64,000 nt of DNA, taken from assembly GCA_010206265.1 (NCBI GenBank), contig VIQV01000007.1, forward strand, positions 28,840 through 92,839, given 5' to 3'. The notes below the pieces were generated by a model. The model was not told the origin of the DNA and did no database searches. It worked only from the letters and a program-made list of their open reading frames with translations. The position numbers were made by a program, and so were the translations under genes. Every line of letters begins with the position of its first letter. Position 1 is the stretch's first letter. Below are positions 27,227 through 36,521 of the stretch, one piece after another. The stretch comes from Lachnospiraceae bacterium MD329. GTDB lineage: Bacteria > Bacillota > Clostridia > UBA1381.

Positions 27227-29371
27227 ATGGGCTATTATTTTGATGACAGTCTGAGCATTAATGCCTACGAAGGGACGGACCCAAAAAAAATAATTTCTTC
27301 GCTGGCATACAGGTATGTCGGACAAAACCTTAAACACGGTCTTTATTACCGTGCTTATACAAACAACGGTATTGTTCGTACAACAGACTACAGATATATT
27401 GTTGATTTTAACAAAATATATCCCGAAAGCAAGGACAAGGACTGCGTATGGGCATTTACAAAGTTCTATTCAGGCGGTAAGTCTTCGTTTGGCTGGGACA
27501 TTAACTGTTTCGGACCTATGACTGTATATGTGAATGGTGAAGTTGCGTACAAGTCCGACATTTTTAAGGAGCGTTATTCGGAAACCGCAACGCGTGTTTT
27601 TATGGAAGTCGAGGAAGGCTGGAACGATATAAGAATCCAGTTCAAGAAAACTAAGGCAGGCTTCGGCGGTTGGTTTGGTACTTGGATTGGCAAGTGGGAT
27701 ATGTATACGCTTATGCCGACAAAGGAACGCGACGGTCAGGAAGGATTCGTGTTTACCGAGCTTGTTGGTGACGATTATGTGCCTGAATTTGAAATTGGTA
27801 TGAGTGAAAGCGATTTTGATAAAAAACTCTATCCCGTAAAGGACTGGTCGGCTGATGAAATGAAAAAGGGTCAGCTTACACGTATGTTCGGCACACCTGC
27901 AAACCGTTATGCCATAGGCTATACCAGAGCGTTTTTTGACGACATTAAGGATACAGCTCATAAAATGACGCTTGATACCAAGGGTGCGGCGACAGTATAT
28001 ATTAATAAGAAAGAAGTATTTTCGACAAACGGCGGAAAAGAAACCTTTACCGTGACTTTGCCGTTTGGTGAATATGACGTGTTTGTCAAATGTCTGTGTG
28101 ATGGTTCGGACTGGGGATATACACTTACCTGTTATGACGCAAAACTTGAAAGTCCTGCGCTTGTAAAGGGTACTGATGACGTCTGGATGTACATAGGAAC
28201 ATTCAGTGCAGATTTTGAATTTCCGTTTGACGACGCCAAGGATATGAATCACGTTATAGATAATACCTATTGGCGGCTTGACGCTCCCGATACTTTTGTA
28301 AGACCGTATAATGCAAATGAATATTTCGGTCACTGGAACTATCCTCTTGGCGTAACGCTTTACGGACTTTTGCACACGGCAATTCTGCTTGGTGCAGAGG
28401 ATTTAAAACAGTATATTTCAGACCACGTTCAATTGTGTATTGACACGTTTGATTACGCGTTATGGGATAAGGAGCAGTACGGCGGAGCAACCGGTATTCA
28501 TAATCTTTTGACCAGTATTGACAGTCTTGACGACTGCGGTTCGTTCGCGTCAATGATGCTTGAAGTGCATAAGCAGCTTGGACTGCGTGACGTTAAAAAG
28601 GTTGCCGACTATGTCGGAGATTATATATTCAATCATCAGTCAAGACTGGAGGACGGAGCATTTTTCCGCAAGGAGATGATGCACCATTTCCACAATCAGA
28701 CAATGTGGGCTGACGATTTATATATGAGTGTACCGTTCCTGACGCGTTATTATAAGTTTACGGGCGACCAAAAGTATGCTGATGACGCGGCAAATCAGTT
28801 CTTTGGTTTTAAAAAGCGTTTGTTTATGCCTGAGGAAAATATTATGTCACACGTCTATGACTTTAAATATGATACCAAGACAAATGTGCCGTGGGGACGC
28901 GGTAACGGCTGGGTCGTATTTTCAATGACAGAACTGCTTGAAGAACTGCCTGAGGACCACCCGAAGAGAAATGACCTGATAGAATTTCTTAATGTATTGT
29001 GTGAGGGTTATCTGAAATTGCAGGACGAACAGGGAATGTGGCATCAGGTGCTTAACGACTGGGAATCATATCCCGAAACATCTTGTACGTCAATGTTTAT
29101 TTATGCTTTTTCAAGAGGTATACGTTTCGGCTGGCTGAAAAACCCCGAAAAATATGTCAAGTCTATTTACAAGGCTTGGGAGGCAATATCAAAAATAAGC
29201 GTTGACCACGCAGGCAACGTTTACGGAGTGTGCAGAGGCAGTGAGTTCTCATTTATACCTGATTACTATAAGTATGACCTTACCTGGCGTCTTAACGATA
29301 CGCACGGTACCGGTATTGTAATGCTTGCAGGTATTGAGGTTGTAAGATTAGGAGATTTTCTTGCCAAATAA
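27227..29371 (+). CDS. GH88/GH105 family unsaturated glucuronyl or rhamnogalacturonyl hydrolase
   Basis: The 714-residue protein has an N-terminal region of about 330 residues with beta-rich carbohydrate-binding-like segments. A six-hairpin (alpha/alpha)6 domain follows, with MWADDLYMSVPFLTRYY (catalytic Asp) and VPWGRGNGWVVFSM, hallmarks of GH105/GH88. It removes unsaturated uronic acid from pectin or other polysaccharide lyase products. No signal peptide is seen, so it acts inside the cell on imported oligosaccharides, fitting the ABC importer next door. Confidence 0.9.
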   Translation: MGYYFDDSLSINAYEGTDPKKIISSLAYRYVGQNLKHGLYYRAYTNNGIVRTTDYRYIVDFNKIYPESKDKDCVWAFTKFYSGGKSSFGWDINCFGPMTVYVNGEVAYKSDIFKERYSETATRVFMEVEEGWNDIRIQFKKTKAGFGGWFGTWIGKWDMYTLMPTKERDGQEGFVFTELVGDDYVPEFEIGMSESDFDKKLYPVKDWSADEMKKGQLTRMFGTPANRYAIGYTRAFFDDIKDTAHKMTLDTKGAATVYINKKEVFSTNGGKETFTVTLPFGEYDVFVKCLCDGSDWGYTLTCYDAKLESPALVKGTDDVWMYIGTFSADFEFPFDDAKDMNHVIDNTYWRLDAPDTFVRPYNANEYFGHWNYPLGVTLYGLLHTAILLGAEDLKQYISDHVQLCIDTFDYALWDKEQYGGATGIHNLLTSIDSLDDCGSFASMMLEVHKQLGLRDVKKVADYVGDYIFNHQSRLEDGAFFRKEMMHHFHNQTMWADDLYMSVPFLTRYYKFTGDQKYADDAANQFFGFKKRLFMPEENIMSHVYDFKYDTKTNVPWGRGNGWVVFSMTELLEELPEDHPKRNDLIEFLNVLCEGYLKLQDEQGMWHQVLNDWESYPETSCTSMFIYAFSRGIRFGWLKNPEKYVKSIYKAWEAISKISVDHAGNVYGVCRGSEFSFIPDYYKYDLTWRLNDTHGTGIVMLAGIEVVRLGDFLAK

Positions 29372-29395
29372 AGGTTTTATGCATAATTAACAAAT

Positions 29396-29427
29396 AAAGA
29401 CGGCGATTAAAAAATCGCCGTCTTTTT
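29396..29427 (+). terminator. Terminator
   Basis: AAAGACGGCGATT/AATCGCCGTCTTT stem followed by TTTTT. Confidence 0.92.
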
Positions 29428-29601
29428 ATCGTTAAATTGAACAAAAAACCTCTGTTTTTTTTATGGACTTTTAACTCGGTTTAATGATAAAATCAAATTA
29501 AATTAAAAAAGGTACATTTTGGCTGTTAAATATGCAGTAGTGATTTTGTATAATAAACTTAAAGAAAATATGTATTTTTTTCGATTTTTTTACCAAAACT
29601 A

Positions 29602-29630
29602 TTGCAAAATTGTATTAAATAGGCTATAAT
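29602..29630 (+). promoter_or_regulatory. Promoter of the ABC importer operon
   Basis: TTGCAA, 17-base spacer, TATAAT. The gap 29428-29739 holds no gene. It has an AT-rich upstream stretch and a leader of about 100 bases with the small hairpin ATCGTATTTCTGCGAT. I see no clear CcpA site. Confidence 0.75.
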
Positions 29631-29739
29631 GTATTTAGTTAGGTTTCGGTGTTTGTGCAATTTGCGGTAATACAATCGTATTTCTGCGATTTTCACGGGC
29701 TTTTTGAAACATTAGTAAACTTTTGAGGGAGGGTCTGCT

Positions 29740-30726
29740 ATGGCTAAAGCAAAAAAGGTTGAGCTTTCGGTGGAAGAGAAAGCAGCAATCAAACAAAAAA
29801 GATGGGCTCAGATAAAGAGAGATAAGTGGATGTACTTATTACTGCTGCCCGGATTTTTGTATTTTATCGTTTTCAAGATTGTTCCTATGTGGGGTATCTT
29901 GATTTCATTTAAGGATTACGGCGCTACAAGTAAATTCTTCGGCGCTGCGTTTACGCAAGACTGGGTTGGAATCGGTAACTTTAAATCGTTCTTTCTGGAT
30001 TCAAGTTTCTTGCAGCTTTTAAGAAACACTCTTATTATATCGGGTATGAATATTGTATTTTTCTTCCCGCTGCCGATTATTTTGGCATTGCTTCTTAATG
30101 AAATGAAGGTTCAGTGGTACAAAAAGGTTATCCAGACGCTTGTTTATGTACCTCACTTCGTATCAATGGTTGTTATCGCGTCTATAACATTTATGCTTGT
30201 TAAAATGCCGTCTTCATCGGCTCAGAGCGGCGGCGCGCTGTTTGAAATCGTTAAAAACCTTACAGGTAAGGAAATGAACGCGCTGGGCGGCGGTTTCGCG
30301 ATTTATTGGGTTCTTTTGATTCAGAATATATGGAAAGAAACAGGTTGGGGAACTATTATATTCCTTGCGGCACTGGCAGGCGTAGATGTAGAGCAGTATG
30401 AGGCGGCTATAGTGGACGGCGCAAACCGTTTCCAGCAGCTTATATACATAACTCTGCCTGCGATTTTAGGTACGATTGTTACTATGTTTATTCTTCGTAT
30501 GGGCAGTGTTTTGGATACCGGCTTTGAACAGATTATTCTTATGCAGAATACTCTTAACCGTGAAAAATCGGAAACGTTTGATACCTACGTTTATCAATAT
30601 GGTAGAGTTGAAGGTAACTATGGTTATTCAACCGCGGTTGGTTTGTTTAAATCAGTAATCAGCATTATCTGTATTCAGACTGCTAACAGACTTGCTAAAA
30701 AAGCAGGTCAGGACGGCTTATTCTAA
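29740..30726 (+). CDS. ABC transporter permease, LplB/polysaccharide-import type
   Basis: The 328-residue inner-membrane protein has six helices and the EAA loop EAAIVDGANRFQQLIYITLP that contacts the ATPase. The opening MYLLLLPGFLYFIVFKIVPMWG is typical of LplB/YteP permeases for pectin or other oligosaccharides. It forms the channel with the next gene. No ATPase gene is in the operon, so a shared MsmX-like ATPase is expected elsewhere. Confidence 0.92.
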   Translation: MAKAKKVELSVEEKAAIKQKRWAQIKRDKWMYLLLLPGFLYFIVFKIVPMWGILISFKDYGATSKFFGAAFTQDWVGIGNFKSFFLDSSFLQLLRNTLIISGMNIVFFFPLPIILALLLNEMKVQWYKKVIQTLVYVPHFVSMVVIASITFMLVKMPSSSAQSGGALFEIVKNLTGKEMNALGGGFAIYWVLLIQNIWKETGWGTIIFLAALAGVDVEQYEAAIVDGANRFQQLIYITLPAILGTIVTMFILRMGSVLDTGFEQIILMQNTLNREKSETFDTYVYQYGRVEGNYGYSTAVGLFKSVISIICIQTANRLAKKAGQDGLF

Positions 30727-30744
30727 GAGGGGAGGAAAGAAACG

Positions 30745-31626
30745 ATGATTAGTATAAAAAGAAGAAGTATCGGTGATATTATAGCTGATGTTATTATATA
30801 TGCATTGCTGACGCTTATTGCCGTTGTAATGGTAATACCTTTTATATACGTTATAGCAGCGTCTTTCGCTCCTGAACGTGAAATCCAGACAAGACCTATA
30901 TTCTTTATTCCTGAAGACCCGACGCTTGACGCGTATAAAACGGTGTTTGATATGAGCGGTATGGGTACTACCGTGTTGCGCTCACTGGTTATTTCACTTT
31001 GCATAACGGGTATAGGTACGTTTATTAACCTGTTCTTTACGGCAACTATGGCATACGGTCTTTCAAGACAGAATCTTATCGGGAAAAAGCCGCTTTTGAA
31101 TATGGTACTGTTCACAATGGTATTTAGCGGCGGTATGATTCCGTTGTTCTTAGTTGTTAAGAGCTTGGGTCTGTATGATACTTATGCGGCTCTTATTCTG
31201 CCGGGCTGTATCAGTGCATATAATATGCTTATTGTGCGTAACTTCTTTATAGAGCTGCCTCGTGAGCTTGAAGAGGCGGCGTCAATTGACGGCTGCAGTG
31301 ATATTGGTATCTTTGCAAAGATAGCTCTTCCGCTGTCGCTGCCGTGTCTTGCAACTTTTGGTCTGTTCTATGCTGTCGGACACTGGAACAACTATTTTGG
31401 CGCATTGCTGTATCTAAATGACCCGAAGAAGTTCCCGTTCCAGCTTGTACTTAGAAATTTGGTAATGCAGACGGCTGAAACATCTACAAGTATAGAAGAA
31501 CTTCCGCCTACGGATACATTAAAGATGGCTGTTATCGTTATTGGTACTGTTCCGATTCTTTGTGTATATCCGTTCCTGCAGAAACATTTTGCGGCAGGCG
31601 TTATGGTCGGCGCAGTAAAAGGCTAA
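30745..31626 (+). CDS. ABC transporter permease, YtcP/LplC type
   Basis: The 293-residue partner permease has six helices, the EAA loop EEAASIDGCSDIGIFAKIALP and the C-terminal HFAAGVMVGAVKG ending conserved in YtcP/LplC proteins. It starts 18 bases after the first permease behind GAGGGGAGG. The two form the membrane heterodimer of the sugar importer. Confidence 0.93.
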   Translation: MISIKRRSIGDIIADVIIYALLTLIAVVMVIPFIYVIAASFAPEREIQTRPIFFIPEDPTLDAYKTVFDMSGMGTTVLRSLVISLCITGIGTFINLFFTATMAYGLSRQNLIGKKPLLNMVLFTMVFSGGMIPLFLVVKSLGLYDTYAALILPGCISAYNMLIVRNFFIELPRELEEAASIDGCSDIGIFAKIALPLSLPCLATFGLFYAVGHWNNYFGALLYLNDPKKFPFQLVLRNLVMQTAETSTSIEELPPTDTLKMAVIVIGTVPILCVYPFLQKHFAAGVMVGAVKG

Positions 31627-31703
31627 TTTCAGAATTAAAGCGGTTTACGCTTAAATTAAAATATTATACTAAAACTTTAATGTATTTAAGGAGGAATAAA
31701 AAA

Positions 31704-33224
31704 ATGGCACAAACTTGGAAAAAGGTTGCTACACTTTCAATGGCGTCAGTAATGCTTGCAGGTACTCTTGCAGGCTGCGGACAGAAAACTGAATCAATAG
31801 ATATGGAAAATCCGTCTATTAATGTTATGACAAAGGCATTCCAGCCGGAGTCGGCAGGAGCAGACAGCCCTGTTATGAAGGAATTAGAGGAGTTTCTTGG
31901 TACAAAACTTAATATAACTTGGGCACCGTCAACAAGTTATGATGAAAAAGTTACGACATCAATGGGTTCGGGCACATACCCGCACGCAATGCTTGTAGGA
32001 ACGAGAAGTTCAAGCGTTATTCAGGCGTCAAGAAACGATATATTCTGGGACGTTACAGATAAATTGTCAGACGCTTCAAAATTCCCGAATCTTGCTCAGA
32101 CTAACCCAATGGTTAATCACAACATCTCAATAGATGGTAAGGTTTACGGTTTGTACCGTGCAAGAACAGTTGGTAGAGCTGGTGTTTCAATCAGAAAGGA
32201 TTGGCTTGATAAGTTGAATCTTGATATTCCTAAGACTGTAGATGAGTTCTATAATGTATTAAAGGCATTTACAGAGCAGGATCCTGATGGTAACGGTCAA
32301 AAGGACACATATGGTATGATAGTTACAGATTATCTTGATGGTCCTCTTAATAACCTTGCAATTTGGATGGGTGCGCCTAACAAGTATGGTCTTGATGAAA
32401 ACGGTGAGCTTATTCCTGACTTTATGACAGATGAGTTTATGGACGCTCTTAACTTTATGAAGAAATGTTATGATGAGGGTCTTATCAACAGCGATATGGC
32501 TACCTATTCATCAGATAAGTGGAACGAGCAGTTCCTGTCAGGTCAGGCAGGCGTTATCATAGACGTTGCCGACAGAGCAAGAAGACTTGCTCAGAATATG
32601 CAGGGTCAGAACCCTGACGCAGTTGTTGATGTATTCGGTTATGTTACAAAGGACGCGTCTGCAGAACCGAGAACTCTTCCGACAACAGGCTATGACGGAT
32701 ATTATGTATTCCCGAAGGCTGCTGTTGCAACTGAAGAAGACCTTGATTTTGTTCTTGGTGTAATGGATAAGGCTAACGATCAGGTTGCTCTTAACCTTAT
32801 GAACTATGGTATCGAAGGCAGAAACTATGATATTGATGCTGAAGGTTTCGTTGTAAAGAAAGATGATCCTGCGCTTGTTAAGGAGTATGCTGACCTTAAC
32901 CAGTTCTCAACAGGTATTATAGCTACAGATTTAAAGATAAGATACACAGCTCCTGTTGCTGAAAAGATTGATCAGGTTTATGAGGATAACGAGCTTTATG
33001 CAGTACCAAACCCTGCTGAGCCGTATGTATCTGCAACATATTCAAAGAAGGGTCCTCAGCTTGACGCTATTATGGCTGAAGCTAAGACGAAGTATATTGT
33101 TGGTCAGATTACAGCTGATGAGTATAAGGCTGAAATTGAGAGATGGAAGTCAATGGGCGGCGCTGATGTAATTAAGGAAATCAACGAGGCTTATAAGGCT
33201 GACGATACAGTAAAAGCTGAATAA
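31704..33224 (+). CDS. ABC transporter lipoprotein solute-binding protein (LplA-like)
   Basis: The 506-residue protein from the ATG at 31704 (site AAGGAGGA) has a lipoprotein signal ending LAGTLAGC (lipidated Cys about 24). It is a family 1 extracellular binding protein of the large LplA/YtcQ type. It captures oligosaccharides, most likely pectin-derived given the nearby GH105 gene, and delivers them to the two permeases. Codon choice is more biased than its neighbours', in line with high expression. Confidence 0.92.
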   Translation: MAQTWKKVATLSMASVMLAGTLAGCGQKTESIDMENPSINVMTKAFQPESAGADSPVMKELEEFLGTKLNITWAPSTSYDEKVTTSMGSGTYPHAMLVGTRSSSVIQASRNDIFWDVTDKLSDASKFPNLAQTNPMVNHNISIDGKVYGLYRARTVGRAGVSIRKDWLDKLNLDIPKTVDEFYNVLKAFTEQDPDGNGQKDTYGMIVTDYLDGPLNNLAIWMGAPNKYGLDENGELIPDFMTDEFMDALNFMKKCYDEGLINSDMATYSSDKWNEQFLSGQAGVIIDVADRARRLAQNMQGQNPDAVVDVFGYVTKDASAEPRTLPTTGYDGYYVFPKAAVATEEDLDFVLGVMDKANDQVALNLMNYGIEGRNYDIDAEGFVVKKDDPALVKEYADLNQFSTGIIATDLKIRYTAPVAEKIDQVYEDNELYAVPNPAEPYVSATYSKKGPQLDAIMAEAKTKYIVGQITADEYKAEIERWKSMGGADVIKEINEAYKADDTVKAE

Positions 33225-33233
33225 TATGAATTA

Positions 33234-33270
33234 AACAGAAGGCAAGTCATTGACTTGCCTTCTGTTGTTT
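33234..33270 (+). terminator. Terminator of the importer operon
   Basis: AACAGAAGGCAAGT/ACTTGCCTTCTGTT stem, loop CATTG, followed by GTTTT. Confidence 0.9.
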
Positions 33271-33319
33271 TATAAATACTGCGAAAGAAAAAGGGTTTTG
33301 TGAAATTAACTGATAGGAG

Positions 33320-33580
33320 ATGGTGGAGATTTCTGAGAAATGGATATGTGATTATGAATTGGTACAAAAAGCTATAACAGATGATGAAAGCTGGAATATG
33401 TTATATGATATTTCTTATATTCACAAGGAAACTCATATGAGGCTCTGGATTGCATATTATAATTTGAGTTTGTTACATAGAACCATACTTGATTGCAAGA
33501 TTTTGGGATTAACAACAAACAGACAAATGCTCAGCCGTTTGAAAAAGATATATGGAAAAAAATGTTGTTTCAATAGTTGA
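33320..33580 (+). CDS. Hypothetical protein (86 aa), uncertain
   Basis: I do not recognise this frame. It opens MVEISEKWICDYELV and is mostly helical, with two Cys at the end. AGGAG directly abuts the ATG, which is too close for normal use, so the start is doubtful. It lies alone between two terminators, is AT-rich, and could be a remnant. A ribosome-site-like AGGAGGA at 33586-33592 has no good frame after it. Confidence 0.4.
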   Translation: MVEISEKWICDYELVQKAITDDESWNMLYDISYIHKETHMRLWIAYYNLSLLHRTILDCKILGLTTNRQMLSRLKKIYGKKCCFNS

Positions 33581-33672
33581 TTGTGAGGAGGAAAAAGTAC
33601 GAGCAATAAATTTTTTGAAGATTAGGTTTTTTTCTGATAATATCTATATAGAAAGATGTTTTTAATTTAGAG

Positions 33673-33708
33673 AAAGACCGAGAGTGTAAAAACTCTCGGT
33701 CTTTTGTT
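33673..33708 (+). terminator. Terminator
   Basis: AAAGACCGAGAGT/ACTCTCGGTCTTT stem, loop GTAAAA, followed by TTTTG. Confidence 0.9.
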
Positions 33709-33812
33709 GTGTTTTGTATTCTTTTACCGACAATGTTGCTTATATTGAATTTTGCTTACATAAACTGTTCGAAAATTTCATATATATGTTTTACAGAAAG
33801 GTCGGTGGGAGA

Positions 33813-34073
33813 ATGAAGGATTACATAGAAAAGCGGGCGGTGGAACTGGCGCAGTATATAATTGAGAATAACGCCACAGTCCGCAAAACAGCAAAGATTT
33901 TTAATATTTCTAAAAGCACCGTACATAAAGATGTGCACGAGAGGCTATCCAAGATAAATCCGGCGCTGTACAAAGAGGCGCAGGCTGTTTTAGAGCAGAA
34001 TAAGGCAGAGCGTCATATCCGTGGAGGTATGGCGACAAAGGAGAAATATTTACAAGGAAAAAAGCATATGTAA
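33813..34073 (+). CDS. spoIIID: Sporulation transcriptional regulator SpoIIID
   Basis: The 86-residue protein from the ATG at 33813 matches SpoIIID along its length: RAVELAQYIIENNATVRKTA, then the HTH KIFNISKSTVHKDVHERL, then the basic tail with ERHIRGGMATKEKY. It controls mother-cell genes after engulfment begins and shows that the organism is, or recently was, a spore former. TATAT-N12-CATAAACT upstream (about 33737-33770) weakly resembles a sigma-E promoter. Confidence 0.95.
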   Translation: MKDYIEKRAVELAQYIIENNATVRKTAKIFNISKSTVHKDVHERLSKINPALYKEAQAVLEQNKAERHIRGGMATKEKYLQGKKHM

Positions 34074-34145
34074 ATTTGCACAAAAATCAAAGCAAAATTT
34101 CATTAAATTTGTAGAAAATTTAATGAAATTTTTTTGTGAAAAAAC

Positions 34146-34174
34146 TTGCCAAAACGGCTTAAATAAGGTATAAT
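34146..34174 (+). promoter_or_regulatory. Promoter of the S10 superoperon
   Basis: TTGCCA, 17-base spacer, TATAAT, preceded by an AT-rich UP-like stretch (34078-34140). Confidence 0.85.
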
Positions 34175-34180
34175 ATTCGT

Positions 34181-34502
34181 GTTGTGACTTATGCGGACAT
34201 ACCGCATATGGTACTGACAAGCGATGAAACGGGAGGTTGCGGTTCTTTGAAACCGGTTTTTCCGCGGAGTGAGTCCGATTCAAGAAACCGGGCGGCAGTT
34301 AAGTAATTCGTATATAAGCTTTGCCGAAACGCAGCTGTAAGGCGGCGTGCGGTAAGGTGTGTATACGGCGAAAATTGGCTAACTTTGCCCGAGGTGTGTA
34401 ACTTCGGGTTTTCTTTAAGGGTGGTGCGAAACACCCGGCGGTGTGTGCAATTTTAAGCTGTCGTGCAGATTACAACACAATAAAAACTAAGGAGGGAAAA
34501 GT
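34181..34502 (+). promoter_or_regulatory. Long structured leader of the S10 operon with attenuator-like hairpin
   Basis: About 320 transcribed bases precede rpsJ and hold no convincing gene. I see a GAAACCGG/CCGGGC region, and CCCGA/TCGGG (34388-34408) followed by TTTTCTTT like a terminator. GGGTG/CACCC lies at 34420-34436. The layout suggests autoregulation by an operon ribosomal protein (L4 in other bacteria) or another attenuation mechanism. It does not match a leader I can name. Confidence 0.5.
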
Positions 34503-34817
34503 ATGGCAGCAAACCAGAAAATCAGAATCAAGCTAAAGGCTTATGACCACGTTGTGCTAGACCAGAGCGCTGAAAAGATTGTTGAAATCGCAAAGAGAAC
34601 AGGCGCTAAGGTGTCGGGACCTATCCCGCTACCGACTGACAAGGAAATCATCACAATCCTGAGAGCGGTTCATAAGTATAAGGATTCTCGTGAGCAGTTC
34701 GAAAGAAGAACTCACAAAAGATTGATTGATATAGTTGTTCCAGGTGCAAAAACTATGGAATCACTAATCAAAATAGACCTACCTGCTGGCGTTGAAATAG
34801 ACGTAATTCAGAAGTAA
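34503..34817 (+). CDS. rpsJ: 30S ribosomal protein S10
   Basis: First gene of the S10 operon, 104 residues ([35 protein letters not shown]). S10 is in the 30S head and also serves as the NusE antitermination factor. AAGGAGGG precedes the ATG. A 97-base spacer with a GTTTCCG/CGGAAAC hairpin separates it from rplC. Confidence 0.98.
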   Translation: MAANQKIRIKLKAYDHVVLDQSAEKIVEIAKRTGAKVSGPIPLPTDKEIITILRAVHKYKDSREQFERRTHKRLIDIVVPGAKTMESLIKIDLPAGVEIDVIQK

Positions 34818-34914
34818 GGTCACTCAAAAAATGCAGTAGCCCAAACGGCTATGATGCAGGTCAAGTTTCCGTTTTGCTTTCGGAAACCAATAACTGAATT
34901 AAGGAGGAAAAATA

Positions 34915-35541
34915 ATGGAGAAAGCAATTTTAGGTACAAAGATTGGTATGACTCAAATCTTTGGCGAAGGCGGAGTAGTTATTCCGGTAACGGTTGTTCT
35001 TGCAGGTCCTTGTGTTGTTACACAAAAGAAAACTGTAGAAACAGACGGCTACGAGGCTGTACAGGTCGGTTTCGGCGATGTAAGTGAAAAACATCTTAAT
35101 AAGCCGCAGCTCGGCCATTTCAAAAAGGCAGACACTGCAAACAAAAAGCACTTGAGAGAGTTCAGACTTGACGATTGTGCAAGCTTGAATGTAGGTGACG
35201 AAATCAAGGCTGATATTTTCGCAGCCGGAGAAAAGATAGACGTAAGCGGTATTTCAAAGGGTAAAGGCTTTGCCGGTCCGATGAAACACGGTCTTCACAG
35301 AGGTCCTATGACTCACGGTTCAAAGAGTAAGAGAGTCTCCGGTTCAATGGGTATGTGCTCTAACCCCGGACGAGTGTTCAAGGGTAAGGTACTTCCGGGA
35401 CATATGGGTGTTCAAAAGGTTACAGTCCAAAATCTTGAGGTTGTCAAAATCGACGCGGAAGAGAATTTGATTCTTGTTAAGGGTGCAATCCCCGGAAATA
35501 AGGGCGGACTTGTTACAATCAGAAACAGCGTAAAGGCATAA
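34915..35541 (+). CDS. rplC: 50S ribosomal protein L3
   Basis: 208 residues, starting [16 protein letters not shown] with the long loop [20 protein letters not shown] that reaches the peptidyl-transferase region. Early assembly protein of the 50S subunit. AAGGAGGA ribosome site. Confidence 0.98.
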   Translation: MEKAILGTKIGMTQIFGEGGVVIPVTVVLAGPCVVTQKKTVETDGYEAVQVGFGDVSEKHLNKPQLGHFKKADTANKKHLREFRLDDCASLNVGDEIKADIFAAGEKIDVSGISKGKGFAGPMKHGLHRGPMTHGSKSKRVSGSMGMCSNPGRVFKGKVLPGHMGVQKVTVQNLEVVKIDAEENLILVKGAIPGNKGGLVTIRNSVKA

Positions 35542-35569
35542 TCGAGGTTATTGGAAAGGAGGAAATATA

Positions 35570-36193
35570 ATGGCTAAAGTGGCTTTATATAACATTGAAG
35601 GCGCAAAGACAGGCGATATGGAAGTATCTGACGCTATATTCTGCGCTGACGTGAATAAAACGGTCTTGCATACGGTAGTTACAAACTATCTTGCAAATCA
35701 AAGACAAGGCACACAGTCTACAAAGACGCGTACAGAAGTGCGCGGCGGCGGTATTAAGCCGTGGAGACAAAAAGGTACAGGCCGTGCAAGACAGGGTAGT
35801 ATCAGAGCTCCGCAGTGGACAGGCGGCGGCGTGGCTCTTGGTCCTAAGCCGAGAAGTTATCGCTACAATATAAATAAGAAGGTAAAGAGAATTGCTCTTA
35901 AGAGTGCTCTTTCAGTAAAATATGCTGATTATAAGGTGTTCGTAATAGACGATTTAAGCCTTGAGGAGATTAAAACTTCTAAAATCGCGGCTCTTTTAAA
36001 GGGTCTTGAGGTAAACACAAAGGCTCTTATCGTTACAGCTGAGGCTGACGAAAATGTTTACAAATCAGCAAGAAATATTAAGGGTGTTACACCGACTCAC
36101 GTTGGTACTCTTAACACATACGACATTCTTAACCACGACGCATTTATCGTAGCTAAGAACGCCGTAGAAAAGATTGAGGAGGTGCTTGCATAA
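35570..36193 (+). CDS. rplD: 50S ribosomal protein L4
   Basis: 207 residues with the tunnel-lining loop GGIKPWRQKGTGRARQGSIRAPQW. L4 shapes the exit tunnel, and in several bacteria it represses its own operon, which could involve the long leader here. Its stop overlaps the L23 start by one base (TAATG). Confidence 0.98.
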   Translation: MAKVALYNIEGAKTGDMEVSDAIFCADVNKTVLHTVVTNYLANQRQGTQSTKTRTEVRGGGIKPWRQKGTGRARQGSIRAPQWTGGGVALGPKPRSYRYNINKKVKRIALKSALSVKYADYKVFVIDDLSLEEIKTSKIAALLKGLEVNTKALIVTAEADENVYKSARNIKGVTPTHVGTLNTYDILNHDAFIVAKNAVEKIEEVLA

Positions 36194-36495
36194 TGAATTC
36201 ATACGATATTCTAAGAAGACCAATCATCTCTGAGCGCAGTATGGAAACAATTTTGGACAGAGAAGGTAATGAAATTAAAAAATACACCTTTGAAGTTCCA
36301 AAGACTGTGAACAAATTTGAGATTAAAAAAGCTGTTGAGGAAGTGTTCGGTGTTAAGGTTGCAAAGGTAAACACAATGAACGTTCTCGGTAAGGTAAAGA
36401 GAATGGGCAGAAACGAAGGCAGACGTCCGTCGTGGAAGAAGGCTATCGTTACTCTTACAGACGACAGCAAGACTATCGAATTTTTCGATATTTAA
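36193..36495 (+). CDS. rplW: 50S ribosomal protein L23
   Basis: 100 residues (YDILRRPIISERSM; AVEEVFGVKVAKVNTMNV). It sits at the tunnel exit and docks trigger factor and SRP. Translation is coupled to L4 by the overlapping stop and start. Confidence 0.98.
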   Translation: MNSYDILRRPIISERSMETILDREGNEIKKYTFEVPKTVNKFEIKKAVEEVFGVKVAKVNTMNVLGKVKRMGRNEGRRPSWKKAIVTLTDDSKTIEFFDI

Positions 36496-36521
36496 TTTAT
36501 AGATAAGGAGAGTAAAGGATA

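Noticed and set aside
27470..28375. 301-codon minus-strand frame inside the GH105 gene
   Set aside because: It is a long antisense shadow of a well-supported hydrolase, with no ribosome site and no recognisable motif.
33756..34434. Minus-strand frames in the spoIIID-rpsJ region
   Set aside because: They overlap spoIIID or the structured S10 leader antisense and have no ribosome sites.
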